Below are positions 53,522 to 62,822 of a stretch of DNA of 64,000 bases, in pieces. Source of the stretch: Phototrophicus methaneseepsis (GTDB lineage Bacteria; Chloroflexota; Anaerolineae; Aggregatilineales; Phototrophicaceae); the NCBI RefSeq assembly GCF_015500095.1, contig NZ_CP062983.1:2232001-2296000 (forward strand). The letters are read 5' to 3'. The notes below the pieces were generated by a model. The model was not told the DNA's origin. It worked only from the letters and a program-made list of their open reading frames with translations, and did not search any database. A program made the position numbers and the translations under genes. Within the stretch, counting starts at the first letter, position 1. The number at the start of each line of letters is the position of its first letter.

Positions 53522-54415
53522 CTAAGGCAGGTAGAGGGTGCCCATTCCCATATAAACGCTGCTGCCGCTGATTTCGACATGGGTGATGGCATCGCCATCG
53601 CGGCTAATATGGATGTCGATGCGGCTTGGGCGGCCCATTTCAACACCCTGTTCATTGTGAATGATGCCATCCTGGGCAAGGCCATATGTCACGAGGTAAG
53701 CGCCCAGCGGCCCACAGGCTGCACCTGTCGCCGGGTCCTCCGAGATTTTCATCGCCGGGGCGAACATGCGGCTGTGTACGGTGGCATCTGGCTGAGACGT
53801 TTCTAGGGTGAATGTATAGATATGCTTGCCGTTGAAGATGGGGCTTTGCTGCCAGATGTCTTCTCGGAATTGAATGCGCTGGGCTGCGTCAAGTGTGCGC
53901 AATGGCACATAGACAAATGGGACACCTGTAGAGACGGTCTGTATGGGCAGTTCATCAGCCAGATCATCAGCGGTCAGGCTGAGTAGGGCGGCTGTATGCT
54001 CGCGGTCTGTAATGATATCGCCGAAGGTCGGCAGCGGTTGACGCATTGCCACGCGGACCGGGTCACCAGGATAGAGCGTCAGCGGGATGGAGCCGACGCC
54101 TTCTTCCACGGTCATGGCGACGGGGTCCGTATCCAGGGGCACCATGCCTAAATGTGCCAGTAAGGACCCTGTGCCAATCGTTGGATGCCCGGCCATGGGT
54201 AGTTCCATGCCGGGTGTGAAGATGCGCAGTCGATAGGTATGGGCGGCATCTTGTGGTGGCAGGATGAACACCGTTTCGGAGAGGTTCAGTTCATTGGCGA
54301 GCTTCTGCATCAGCGCCGGGTCGATTTCATCAGCCTGAGGGAAGACGGCTAGCGGGTTGCCGCCAAACGGCTCTGTTGTAAAGACATCAAGCAGGTGATA
54401 AGTGTGTTGTGGCAT
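53522..54415 (-). CDS. PhzF family isomerase
   Basis: A 297-residue PhzF-type protein built of two similar hot-dog-like domains. Landmarks are the N-terminal DVFTTEPFGGNPLAVF, FILPPQDAAHTYRLRIFTPGMELPMAGHPTIGTG, and EDPATGAACGPLGAYL in the second half. The Glu of the NLSETVF motif is the usual catalytic acid. Family enzymes isomerise or epimerise small metabolites; phenazine synthesis itself is not implied as no other phz gene is present. It lies upstream of the DJ-1 gene. Confidence 0.9.
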   Translation of the reverse strand: MPQHTYHLLDVFTTEPFGGNPLAVFPQADEIDPALMQKLANELNLSETVFILPPQDAAHTYRLRIFTPGMELPMAGHPTIGTGSLLAHLGMVPLDTDPVAMTVEEGVGSIPLTLYPGDPVRVAMRQPLPTFGDIITDREHTAALLSLTADDLADELPIQTVSTGVPFVYVPLRTLDAAQRIQFREDIWQQSPIFNGKHIYTFTLETSQPDATVHSRMFAPAMKISEDPATGAACGPLGAYLVTYGLAQDGIIHNEQGVEMGRPSRIDIHISRDGDAITHVEISGSSVYMGMGTLYLP

Positions 54416-54510
54416 GGGCGACCTTTATGCTTGTGTAAATACACATCAGATTACCACCATAACAAAGGCAGCCAACGCATGCCTAGCACCACCCCATGCC
54501 GTTTTCTTCG

Positions 54511-55005
54511 TTAGCCGTTCTTTTTCTTCTTTTTACGCATATCGCCATAATCAATGACCGTATTGCGGCGTAGTTTCCATACTATGATGAAGAGGACCAC
54601 AATCGCAATGAAGACCAGGACACTATGGAATTGTTGGGCGCGTAGTTCTGTTGGTAAATAATCACTGAGATCATTATTTGTCTGTGGCGGCACCAGTGGC
54701 TCCGAGGTGCGCGCATTGAGAGTCGCATCTAGCGCAGCGGATTGATCCGTCGCCTGTACAGGTGCCTGATCGTTGGCCTTAAGGGTTGCATCCAGCGCAG
54801 CCGATTGGTCCGTCGCTTGTGCGGGTGATGTGTTATTTGCTTTGAGTGTGGCTTCTAGCTGGCTTGAATAATCCTGTACATTAGCCTGAATCGTTGGCGG
54901 GGCGACCATTGTTGCCAAGGGGTCGCTGGCGTCATCCTGTTCCTGCCCATATACGGGCATCACGGCAAATAACAGTAAAAAGATCAGCCAAAAGCCACGC
55001 TGCAT
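54511..55005 (-). CDS. small exported membrane-anchored repeat protein
   Basis: A 164-residue protein with a signal peptide (FWLIFLLLFAVMPVYG), a linker containing three related segments built around LxATLKANxxxPxQATDQSAALDATL (period about 26 residues), a C-terminal membrane helix (FHSVLVFIAIVVLFIIVW), and a basic cytoplasmic tail ending in KKKKK-NG. The family is unknown to me. Its ATG lies inside the stop codon of the TrmO-like gene, so it is translationally coupled with it. It may sit with its repeats outside. Confidence 0.8.
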   Translation of the reverse strand: MQRGFWLIFLLLFAVMPVYGQEQDDASDPLATMVAPPTIQANVQDYSSQLEATLKANNTSPAQATDQSAALDATLKANDQAPVQATDQSAALDATLNARTSEPLVPPQTNNDLSDYLPTELRAQQFHSVLVFIAIVVLFIIVWKLRRNTVIDYGDMRKKKKKNG

Positions 55006-55457
55006 CAGGCATTCCCCTGCATCAATTGGATAAACCAGGCCGGCACTAACGGATCCTGCACGCCATCGTAAACGGGCGCATAAGGCTTAATATCCAGGAT
55101 AGGGCTGCCATTGATAGCGTCCAGGCCCTTCACGGTGATGATGTTATCTTTCACGCTCATGATGCGCACAGCGGTCAGGCCCAGGGTGTTCGGATGGAAG
55201 CGCGCACGCTGAGCGAAGATGCCTACCTGCGGCAGATCGAAGCCGGGGGAACGTATGAGGTGTTCTTCCGGGCTGAACTCAGAGCCATGCATAGAATAAA
55301 TCACAACGATGTGGGACCAATCGCTCAGGCCATCCAGTCCTGCCGAGAAGGTATCATCAATGTGGAGTTCGCTGATGACCTTGCTCCAATCGTCTCCTTC
55401 TGGTTCTGGCGAAATAGTTTTCACGGTGCCAATTGGCTGAATTGTCAGGGGCTGCAT
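55005..55457 (-). CDS. TsaA-like SAM-dependent methyltransferase (TrmO-type)
   Basis: A 150-residue TsaA/TrmO-like protein. The family pattern is visible in FSAGLDGLSDWSHIVVIY, PQVGIFAQRARFHPNTLGLTAVRIMSV and GLDAINGSPILDIKPYAPVYD. TrmO methylates N6-threonylcarbamoyladenosine at position 37 of tRNA using S-adenosylmethionine. The usual RPNPIG is HPNTLG here, and the protein lacks the longer C-terminal domain of E. coli TrmO. Function on tRNA is likely but not certain. Confidence 0.82.
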   Translation of the reverse strand: MQPLTIQPIGTVKTISPEPEGDDWSKVISELHIDDTFSAGLDGLSDWSHIVVIYSMHGSEFSPEEHLIRSPGFDLPQVGIFAQRARFHPNTLGLTAVRIMSVKDNIITVKGLDAINGSPILDIKPYAPVYDGVQDPLVPAWFIQLMQGNA

Positions 55458-55637
55458 ATCGGTCCTTCTTGTGGGAGTCCATTACATCACGAAAGCCATG
55501 TCACAAAGCCATTTTACAGCAAAATGCCAGCGACGACGTAGGCTCCGGTGAACACTACCACGTTTCGATAGATCCACGCAAGCAAAGGAACGTTGACCCT
55601 TACAACATGCAGCCCGATTGATGCCCGAATGCACAAA

Positions 55638-56744
55638 CTAACGCGTCAGGTTCTCCAAGGCCTGTGAGGATGTCTCAAGCAAGGCGATATCCAGCAAATA
55701 CAAATCCCATTGGTCGCCCTCTACCTGGATGAATAGCGCCGTTTGCCCATCAGGTGAGAAGGCCAGCGAGAACTGCGAACCGCTATCGCAGGAGATGGCT
55801 TCTGTCTGTTGGGCCGTGGCGGTATCCAGGATGTAAAGCGCTGTCTGGATTTGCGCCTGCTCATCAGCAGACCATTCGCCAGCTAAAAAGGCGTCGGATA
55901 CGCGAGCAGGGTCACAGTAGATGATATAAGCGATGGCCTGGCTCTCGGCAGAATAAGCGACGTCAGCGACTAGCGCATTGACTTCTGCCAGCACCTCATC
56001 ACCCTGCCTGAATGCCGTCACCTGGTAAGTAAGGCCTGCATAGCTTTCTTCCGGTGAATAATCAAATGTGATGGGTTCACCTGTAGTGGATTCTCCGAGT
56101 TGAATGGTCGATGCGTCATCAGCAGCGTACTCGACGTACTGCTCATAAGGCGTAGTGGCTGTGATGGTGACTGTTGCATCTGTGAGCCTGTGCTCGTCAT
56201 CTTCCAATCGGGTTTGGGCGATGATTGCGTCATCGGCTTCGTTCCAGCTTAGGGCAAAACTGGATAGTTCCGCGATTGCGACGGGTGCGTTTCCGTCTGT
56301 ATTGACGAGCCAGATCATATTCGGCGCGTCATCGGCTTCTCTGCCGGAGATTGCGACGCGTTCGCCATCGTGAGAATAGGCCACGGTGTTGATGTAAGCA
56401 ATTTCCGGGAAGAGTTGGACGGGTTCGCTGCCGTCAATAGGATAGGCCCATAATTCAAGCGCGGTAGGATATTGATTTTCTGAGATGAGCAGGCTTGTGC
56501 TATCTGGCGTCCATCCCAGGAAGCCTGTTGGTGGGGTGATGATGTGGTCATTTTCGCCATCTACCCCTATGACGTGGATGCCATCAGTAGCCATGTAAGC
56601 GATTTGCTGCCCATTTGGGGACCAGACGGGGCTGAGACGAAGCACGGGGGTGGTATCAGCATCATCGGCAAAAGCGGGCACAGCGAAAATAAAGCATACG
56701 AGGATCAGTGAACTGAAGTGCACAAAACGCCACTTGTCGGACAT
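55638..56744 (-). CDS. secreted TolB-like beta-propeller protein
   Basis: A 368-residue exported protein with a signal peptide (FVHFSSLILVCFIFAVPAFA) and repeated PD40-type propeller motifs: RLSPVWSPNGQQIAYMAT, WTPDSTSLLISE, YSHDGERVAISG, FSPDGQTALFIQ. No catalytic domain is attached. It probably mediates protein or ligand binding outside the membrane. AGGAGAG is four bases before the ATG. It is monocistronic, after a 246-base gap from the amidohydrolase gene's stop. Confidence 0.85.
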   Translation of the reverse strand: MSDKWRFVHFSSLILVCFIFAVPAFADDADTTPVLRLSPVWSPNGQQIAYMATDGIHVIGVDGENDHIITPPTGFLGWTPDSTSLLISENQYPTALELWAYPIDGSEPVQLFPEIAYINTVAYSHDGERVAISGREADDAPNMIWLVNTDGNAPVAIAELSSFALSWNEADDAIIAQTRLEDDEHRLTDATVTITATTPYEQYVEYAADDASTIQLGESTTGEPITFDYSPEESYAGLTYQVTAFRQGDEVLAEVNALVADVAYSAESQAIAYIIYCDPARVSDAFLAGEWSADEQAQIQTALYILDTATAQQTEAISCDSGSQFSLAFSPDGQTALFIQVEGDQWDLYLLDIALLETSSQALENLTR

Positions 56745-56990
56745 AGTTCTCTCCTGAGTTTGGTAAAGTGCTCCTTATAAATGGATTCATAAACGGATTC
56801 GAAATAAAAGCATTCGAAGGTCGTTTGAGCATCTCTTTTGACTATACAGAGGCTTGCGGACGGAGAGAACACGGCACAGGTAAAGCACCGTGCTGTCGTA
56901 GGGATGTCACTGAATTAGAACGAAGAGTCGAGTGAAGGGACGAATGACCAGTGGGTGCACCCTGCTGTACCCACTGGCGTTGAATAATGC

Positions 56991-58223
56991 CTAAGCGCGA
57001 ATGTCCTTGACGACCTTGCCACCTTGCATCACAAAGAGGATATTTTTTGGGTCTTCCAGGCTTTTCAGGTCTTCTAGTGGGTTCGTCTTGGTAATGATAA
57101 CGTCCGCGAATTTGCCTTTTTCCAGCGTGCCAATGCGATCATCCCAGCCCAGGCACTCAGCGGCGGTCTTGGTTGTTGCGACAATGGTCTCCATCGGCGT
57201 CATGCCGATCTGGTGCATGAGGTTCAGTTCGCGCAGATTCGTGCCATGTGGCATCACGCCGGCATCCGTCCCCATAGCGATCTTCACACCAGCGCGGTAC
57301 GCCTGAGCAATGCTCTCTGTATGTGCTTCAATGACCTCTTTTGATTTTTCAATGGCATAAGCTGGCATCGTGCCGGTTGCTTCGCCAATTTCCAGTACGG
57401 CCAGCGGTGCCAAGAGCGTTGGCACCAGGAACGTCCCTTTTTCCAGCATCAGGTCAATGATTTCATCATCCAGGTAAATGCCATGCTCAATAGAGTGAAT
57501 GCCTGCTTTAACGGCATTCAGGATGCCTTCACGCCCCTGGGCATGGGCCATGACCTTCACCCCGTTGCGATAGTGGCCTTCCTGGACGATGACGGCCAAT
57601 TCTTCTTCGCTGAATTGGGTGAAGTTAGGGTGGTCGGTTGGGCTCATGACGCCGCCCGTAGAGCAAATCTTGATGACCTCAGCACCCGCGCGCAGCACTT
57701 CGCGCACTTTCTTACGTACTTCTGGCACACCATCACAGATGCCGCTGGGGTTGCCTGGATAAACCGGGAACAGCGATGTATTCAGGCCGGAAGGATTCCA
57801 CCCGTCTGTGTGACCGCCCGTAATGCCCAGGATTGTGATGCTAATCTGCATGCGGGGTCCCTGGATCAAGCCTGTTTCTACCGACTTTTTGACGCCGAGA
57901 TCTGCGCCGCCAGCATCGCGTACGCTCGTAATCCCCACATCGAGCGTCCGGCGCATATTGCGCAGGGCTTGATAGAACATCATGGAGAAGGGTGTGCTGG
58001 CACGCTGTTGCAGGGGGGCGATTTCCGTCATTATGTGAACATGTGTATCAATAAAGCCGGGGAGAATATAGCCTCCCTGGGCATCAATGCGTTCTGTGCC
58101 TGCTGGTGCCTGGATCACACCAACCTGGTTAATCTTTCCATCGTCTACAAGTAAACCCCCGTTGGCGACAGGCTGAGCGCCTGTACCATCGATCAGGGTT
58201 CCATTATGAATGAAGGTTGTCAT
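56991..58223 (-). CDS. metal-dependent amidohydrolase (prolidase/imidazolonepropionase-like)
   Basis: A 410-residue amidohydrolase with the DTHVH metal motif (residues near 62), a carboxylated-lysine site in EVIKICSTGGV, HAQG and IEHGIYLDD for the next His pair, and GTDAGVMPHG for the catalytic Asp. This pattern fits the prolidase / Xaa-Pro dipeptidase-like amidohydrolases. The ATG at 58223 begins the typical MTTFIHNGTLIDGTG N-terminus with AGGGA nine bases upstream; the open frame reaches back to 58334 without family match. The substrate may be a dipeptide or an organophosphate-like amide. Confidence 0.9.
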   Translation of the reverse strand: MTTFIHNGTLIDGTGAQPVANGGLLVDDGKINQVGVIQAPAGTERIDAQGGYILPGFIDTHVHIMTEIAPLQQRASTPFSMMFYQALRNMRRTLDVGITSVRDAGGADLGVKKSVETGLIQGPRMQISITILGITGGHTDGWNPSGLNTSLFPVYPGNPSGICDGVPEVRKKVREVLRAGAEVIKICSTGGVMSPTDHPNFTQFSEEELAVIVQEGHYRNGVKVMAHAQGREGILNAVKAGIHSIEHGIYLDDEIIDLMLEKGTFLVPTLLAPLAVLEIGEATGTMPAYAIEKSKEVIEAHTESIAQAYRAGVKIAMGTDAGVMPHGTNLRELNLMHQIGMTPMETIVATTKTAAECLGWDDRIGTLEKGKFADVIITKTNPLEDLKSLEDPKNILFVMQGGKVVKDIRA

Positions 58224-58659
58224 GGCTGCCATTCCCTGGAGAATCGATTTAAATGCGACTAAGGGCACGGATATTTGCCCTATTGCCACCAAATATAACG
58301 TCCATGCGTCTTCGTAGCTAAGTCCAATCATCAAGTCAATGGAGGCAATGGGCTGTCGTATGGCTGTAGCCGTAATAGGATGCCGTTATGATAGCGAGGC
58401 CAAGAGGACGTGGCATAAGAAAGAACGGATGGTAGGCTGAGCGTCGTTTGCAGACTTGGCAGAAACGCCTACAATCCGTATTGAGGGGATGGCACTGGCG
58501 CTGTATAGTTGGTGCGATTTTTAGAAGATATTTTTAAATCTTGGATTTTGTAACCAATACCGCTGGCTCATCGAAGTGATGCACTGTGGCTGATGTGCAG
58601 GGGTGCGCTTGATACCAGGTTGATCTGGTAGCAGGACAGGCAGTAAGGAGACGTGGGAG
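58224..58659. promoter_or_regulatory. divergent intergenic region before the LysM gene
   Basis: A 436-base gap lies between the divergent amidohydrolase and LysM lipoprotein genes. The best rightward promoter candidate is TTGAGG (58481-58486) with TATAGT (58504-58509), 17 bases apart (4/6 and 5/6 matches). A weaker candidate is TTGCAG (58448-58453) with TACAAT (58470-58475). No leftward promoter is clear. AAGGAGA precedes the LysM start. No coding frame of note. Confidence 0.4.
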
Positions 58660-59571
58660 ATGCCAAAAAGAGTATTCGGATTCATTGGGATGTTGGCGAT
58701 GATTTTGTTGGCAGCGGGCTGCTACCAACAGGCTGCTGAAGATTTCGAGACAATTGATAGCCAGAATGTGCAGCCAACGAATAGTTCCGATGTCGTGATC
58801 ATTGATCCCAATAGCAGCGATGCTGAGGGCGATACCACGCCAGAAGAAGACATTATCATTAGCGATATGGAACTGACGGCGACGGCGATCTTCTCTGAGC
58901 CTACAAGCACGGCGGATATGGTTGACGCTATTGTGCCGACGACGCCCGCGCCAGATGCGCCAAACGCGACAGCCACTATCCGCATTATTGAGCCTGCTGG
59001 TGGGACGACCCCAACCCAATTGGGTGGTGACGGAGATGGGGCTTTGGTGCCGACTGCGACACGCGTCACGGTTGTAACGCCAGGTGTCGATACGCAGATT
59101 GACTTCCCCACAGCGACGGACGCCGTCGGCGGGAGTACAGGCAGTACAGGGGCCAGCGATCTTGATGCGACCCCAACGGGTATTGCTGAGGTTGGCGATG
59201 CTTCCTGCACCTATGTCATTCAATCAGGGGATACGCTCTTCCGTATTGCTATCAACGATGAACGCTTCTCATTAGAAGAGTTGTTAGCGGCAAACGACCT
59301 CGCGGAAAATGCGATTATTCAGCCTGGGCAAGAACTCGTCCTGCCGAACTGTGTCTCCTCAAGCACCACAACAACAACAGACGAAACAGTCAGCCAGCCG
59401 ACCGTCGTCGCACCAACGGGCAGCACGATACACGTTGTTGCTTCTGGGGAAACGCTGTTCGTGATCGCGCAGAATTATGGCATTACCATGGATGATATCA
59501 TTGCTGCGAATGACCTCCCGAACCCAGACAATCTTTCCATTGGGCAGGAACTCATTATCCCACAGGGCTAG
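58660..59571 (+). CDS. LysM-domain lipoprotein
   Basis: A 303-residue lipoprotein. Signal peptide with lipobox LLAAGC (Cys21), a disordered acidic then Thr/Pro-rich linker to about residue 180, then two LysM domains: CTYVIQSGDTLFRIAINDE...LVLPNC (about 185-231) and IHVVASGETLFVIAQNYG...LIIPQG (about 257-303). LysM binds N-acetylglucosamine-containing glycans such as peptidoglycan, so the protein probably bridges membrane and wall. The first LysM is flanked by two cysteines that could pair. A terminator follows. AAGGAGA precedes the ATG. Confidence 0.88.
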   Translation: MPKRVFGFIGMLAMILLAAGCYQQAAEDFETIDSQNVQPTNSSDVVIIDPNSSDAEGDTTPEEDIIISDMELTATAIFSEPTSTADMVDAIVPTTPAPDAPNATATIRIIEPAGGTTPTQLGGDGDGALVPTATRVTVVTPGVDTQIDFPTATDAVGGSTGSTGASDLDATPTGIAEVGDASCTYVIQSGDTLFRIAINDERFSLEELLAANDLAENAIIQPGQELVLPNCVSSSTTTTTDETVSQPTVVAPTGSTIHVVASGETLFVIAQNYGITMDDIIAANDLPNPDNLSIGQELIIPQG

Positions 59572-59629
59572 TATCGGGATATAGCAGCGACTCTATAACG
59601 AAATATCGTCAACGAAACTGGTAACAATC

Positions 59630-59669
59630 ACAGCCACGATGAGCACGACGGATCGTGGCTGTTTTCATT
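59630..59669 (+). terminator. rho-independent terminator
   Basis: ACAGCCACGAT, an 11-base loop and ATCGTGGCTGT form an 11-bp perfect stem followed by TTTCATTTTT, just after the LysM gene. Confidence 0.8.
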
Positions 59670-59699
59670 TTTGAGATTTCTATCTCCAAGAATGATGTG

Positions 59700-60383
59700 T
59701 TAATCCCCAACGGCCCATACACGCACGTTGTCGAAGACGACATCAGCGGGGTTATCGAGTGTGGTTGCTTCTGGTAGGGCCAGGGCTGCACCGAAGAAGC
59801 CTCTGCTATAGCGGTCATCCGTCACATCTGCCACGAACTGGTTGTTCACGTACAGGGCCAGGTAATCACCAGCGCAGATGATGCGAATCGTATTGATGCG
59901 GCCATCGGTATAAATTGCGCTGTGGTTCTGCCACTTCACCAGTGGCTCAATGGCATTGCCAGCCCCATAGCGGATAGAAAAAGCCCCATCGGCGCTCAGC
60001 ATGAAGTAATAACCATTGGCAGGGTTGCCTTCACTGGCTCGGCAGCGCAGACCATAGATCGTCTTAGGATTATCGCTCATCAAGAGGGTACTGGCTTCCA
60101 TTACCGTATCGGTAAACGATTCTCGATACAGCCCGTAGATATAGACGTTGCGCGTCAGCCACATACGATAGCCTTCATTGATGACGTCCATATAGGCCCA
60201 ATCACTTTCGCGCGCTTCCCAGCCTTTTTGCAGCGTGAATGTATCATCTAACAGCAGTTCCCCAAGGGGGATTGTTTGCTGTGGGGCAGATTGCCCGATT
60301 GGCACACATGCACTGAGCAGCGCGCCCAATAACAGGCTGAGGAACAATTGCATTCGTGGCTTTAAAGTGGGTATGTTCGGCAT
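59700..60383 (-). CDS. lipoprotein with concanavalin/LamG-like domain
   Basis: A 227-residue lipoprotein with a lipobox (LGALLSAC, Cys26) after MPNIPTLKPRMQLFLSLL. The mature part is a beta-sandwich reminiscent of DUF1080 / LamG domains: DDTFTLQKGWEAR, YGLRCRASEGNPANGYYFMLSADGAFSIRYG, NTIRIICAGDYLALYVNNQFVADVTD, VVFDNVRVWA. It may bind carbohydrate. It converges on the LysM lipoprotein gene. Binding partners are not known. Confidence 0.82.
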   Translation of the reverse strand: MPNIPTLKPRMQLFLSLLLGALLSACVPIGQSAPQQTIPLGELLLDDTFTLQKGWEARESDWAYMDVINEGYRMWLTRNVYIYGLYRESFTDTVMEASTLLMSDNPKTIYGLRCRASEGNPANGYYFMLSADGAFSIRYGAGNAIEPLVKWQNHSAIYTDGRINTIRIICAGDYLALYVNNQFVADVTDDRYSRGFFGAALALPEATTLDNPADVVFDNVRVWAVGD

Positions 60384-60494
60384 GTGTGGCTCCGGCTTGG
60401 GCAGGTGTGATCAGTGCCGTTTCGTCTGCGGCATGAGTTAAGATTAGAGTTGAGATTAGAATAGATAACTATTAAAAAATACGTTGGGACCCTG

Positions 60495-60522
60495 TTGCTA
60501 TGCATCTAACCCTGTGTATAAT
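60495..60522 (+). promoter_or_regulatory. promoter of DUF151 gene
   Basis: A perfect TATAAT (60517-60522) lies 16 bases after TTGCTA (60495-60500, 4/6). Transcription from about 60529 would leave only eight bases before an ATG at 60537 but 38 before the ATG at 60567; this supports the later start. Confidence 0.5.
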
Positions 60523-60566
60523 CGTAGCATAACCCAATGTCGTATTTGTATGACAAAGTGACTCTC

Positions 60567-61163
60567 ATGATAGAAGTAGAAGTTGACAGCATCCGGGTGA
60601 GTTTGACCAATCAACAGCGCCTTGTTGTCCTGAAAGATATTAACGATGACCGCTATTTGCCCATCTGGATTGGGCAGTACGAGGCGGAAGCGCTCACGCT
60701 GGAACTCCAAAATACGGAAACGGCACGGCCCCTGACCCATGATCTGTTGAAGCAGACCATTGAGCACATGGGCGGGAAGCTCATTCATATCCTGGTCAAC
60801 GATGTGCGCAAAGAGATCTACTATGCGCGCCTCGTTATTGATATGGATGGCAACACGATTGAAGTGGATGCGCGCCCCAGCGATGCCATTAATCTGGCAA
60901 TCCGGGCTAAAGCGCCGATTTTTGTCTCCCAGGCTGTGATGGACCGTTCTTCACAGCGTCCAGCTTCTGATATCGACCTGGATAACCCCGATCTTGATGA
61001 GTTCGACGAATTTGACCTGCCAGGGCGTGAAAACGAAGCTGAGTTCGAACTGCCTGAGGAACCGGAAACTGCCGTGGATGTGGATGAAAGCCGTTTCAGT
61101 GCATTCGCAGATTTCGTCAATACTTCGTTGGACCTGGACGAACTCGACGACGAAGATCAGTAA
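60567..61163 (+). CDS. DUF151 bifunctional nuclease family protein
   Basis: A 198-residue DUF151/BFN-domain protein: MIEVEVDSIRVSLTNQQRLVVLKDINDDRYLPIWIGQYEAEALTLEL and IEVDARPSDAINLAIRAKAPIFVSQAVMD are the family signature. Family members have been described as dual nucleases, mainly in plants. The C-terminal 60 residues are strongly acidic and unstructured (runs of Asp/Glu with DEFDEFDLPG), an extension beyond the usual domain. I prefer the ATG at 60567 over 60537, because the promoter sits so close. A terminator follows. Confidence 0.85.
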   Translation: MIEVEVDSIRVSLTNQQRLVVLKDINDDRYLPIWIGQYEAEALTLELQNTETARPLTHDLLKQTIEHMGGKLIHILVNDVRKEIYYARLVIDMDGNTIEVDARPSDAINLAIRAKAPIFVSQAVMDRSSQRPASDIDLDNPDLDEFDEFDLPGRENEAEFELPEEPETAVDVDESRFSAFADFVNTSLDLDELDDEDQ

Positions 61164-61221
61164 TGCCGAAGGCCATCTCGTCGCGTTGGTCGCGTTAGAA
61201 CCTGGATACATCGCCACAGAT

Positions 61222-61249
61222 AAACGGCGCTAATTTCTTGCGCCGTTTT
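61222..61249 (+). terminator. rho-independent terminator
   Basis: AAACGGCGC, a 9-base loop and GCGCCGTTTT form a 9-bp stem ending the DUF151 gene, with the next gene 156 bases on. Confidence 0.8.
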
Positions 61250-61404
61250 GCATTAAGGGCCTTTTAGGCGCTCTAGAACACGCTATGATAAGCAGTGGGG
61301 TGTGCTGCGCAGCACCTCGGATTTTTGTTCCATAAGTGCGGCCTTGTCGCTGCACTTTTGCACGATCCTTGAAGAATGATGACGGTGGGAAGTAAAGATA
61401 CCTG

Positions 61405-62763
61405 ATGAGTATGCCTCTAACTACGGACCCCGGCGCGCCCTTTAGCCAGCAGGCTGAGGAAGCGGTTGTCGGTGCTGTTCTACTGGATCCGTCCTCGTTT
61501 GTGAATGTATCCGCTTTCCTGCATTCTGAAGATTTTTTCCTCCTGCGTCATAATTACATCTGGGCAGCGATGAGCCGCCTCAGCGAGCGAAACGACGCGA
61601 TTGACCTGCTGACTGTCGCTGAAGAACTGGATAATTACAGCCAGCTAGAGGCCATTGGCGGGCAAGCCTATCTCATCCAATTGACGAATAACACGCCAAC
61701 CTCCGTCTATGCGGAAGTATACGGCCATATTGTCGAGCGGACGGCTATTCGGCGGCGGCTGATGGAAGCTGCTGACCAGATTAAGCAGCTCGCCCTGGAT
61801 GAAGAGAAAAATATCGATCACGTCATCTCTGATGCGGAGGCACAGCTCTTCAGCGTCAGCGATATGCAGATGAAGCGCGACTTTGTGCCGATGTGGGAAG
61901 CGCTCAGCGCCTACTATGATCGCATCGAAGAATTGCTGCAAAATCAGGGGCAGGCCCTGGGTGTACCCAGCGGCTTTAAAGACCTGGACCAGCTATTGGG
62001 TGGCTTTCAGCGGTCGGATTTGATCGTTTTTGCAGGCCGCCCAGGTATGGGTAAGACCAGTTTTTTGCTCACAACAGCGATGAACGCCGCCCGCGTGGGC
62101 GCGCGTGTCGCAATCTTCACGATGGAAATGGGCGTGGAGCAGATGGTCCAGCGTATGGTCGCTATGGAGACGGGCATCAACGTGCAGAAGCTGCGCCTGG
62201 CCCAGCTTACGGCACAGGAAGCCGCTCGCTTTACGGAAGCTGTCGGGCGCATCAGTAACTTCCCCATTTTCATTGATGATACGCCCGCTATGTCCCCGTT
62301 GGAGATGCGCACCAAATGCCGCCGCCTGGCTCATGAGCACGGCCTGGATCTCGTGATGGTCGATTATATGCAGTTGATGAACGCGGGCCGGGGTTATGAG
62401 AATAATCGTGTGCAAGAAATCAGCTTTATCAGCCGTAACCTTAAAGAGATTGCCCGCGAATTCAATATCCCTCTCATCAGCGCGGCCCAGCTATCGCGCG
62501 CGGTGGAGCAGCGCCAGGATAAGCGCCCTGTGCTGAGTGATCTACGTGAAAGTGGTAGTATTGAACAGGACTCCGACATTGTGATGTTCCTCTATCGTGA
62601 TGAGGTATACAATGAAGCTACGGAGTTCCCGAATCAGGCTGATATCCTGGTGTCGAAGCATCGTAATGGCCCAACCGGGACAATCCAGCTCTATTTTGAA
62701 AAACGCCTGACCAAGTTTATGGATGCCAGCGTGCATCGGGTTGATTTGAGTGATCTTGAGTAA
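61405..62763 (+). CDS. dnaB: replicative DNA helicase DnaB
   Basis: A 452-residue replicative helicase with the N-terminal DnaB domain (residues about 10-115, PFSQQAEEAVVGAVLLDPSSF), then the RecA-like motor: Walker A at G211-RPGMGKT-218, Walker B LDLVMVDYMQLM near 315, and H4-type ISAAQLSRAVEQR and LRESGSIEQDSDIVMFLYRDE. It unwinds DNA ahead of the fork as a hexamer. The gene is the first of a three-gene set with a DnaD-like and a DnaC/DnaI-like protein, 59 bases before the next gene. Length is standard. Confidence 0.96.
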   Translation: MSMPLTTDPGAPFSQQAEEAVVGAVLLDPSSFVNVSAFLHSEDFFLLRHNYIWAAMSRLSERNDAIDLLTVAEELDNYSQLEAIGGQAYLIQLTNNTPTSVYAEVYGHIVERTAIRRRLMEAADQIKQLALDEEKNIDHVISDAEAQLFSVSDMQMKRDFVPMWEALSAYYDRIEELLQNQGQALGVPSGFKDLDQLLGGFQRSDLIVFAGRPGMGKTSFLLTTAMNAARVGARVAIFTMEMGVEQMVQRMVAMETGINVQKLRLAQLTAQEAARFTEAVGRISNFPIFIDDTPAMSPLEMRTKCRRLAHEHGLDLVMVDYMQLMNAGRGYENNRVQEISFISRNLKEIAREFNIPLISAAQLSRAVEQRQDKRPVLSDLRESGSIEQDSDIVMFLYRDEVYNEATEFPNQADILVSKHRNGPTGTIQLYFEKRLTKFMDASVHRVDLSDLE

Positions 62764-62822
62764 CTTCTGAATGAAGCAAAGTGAGCCTATTTTGAAGCAA
62801 AACCTATGAATGAGATGCCCAG

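Noticed and set aside
53522-54415. Phenazine biosynthesis
   Set aside because: PhzF-family proteins are widespread isomerases; no other phenazine gene is present.
57483-58154. 223-residue open frame on the plus strand
   Set aside because: Antisense to the amidohydrolase core, whose conserved motifs are clear on the minus strand.
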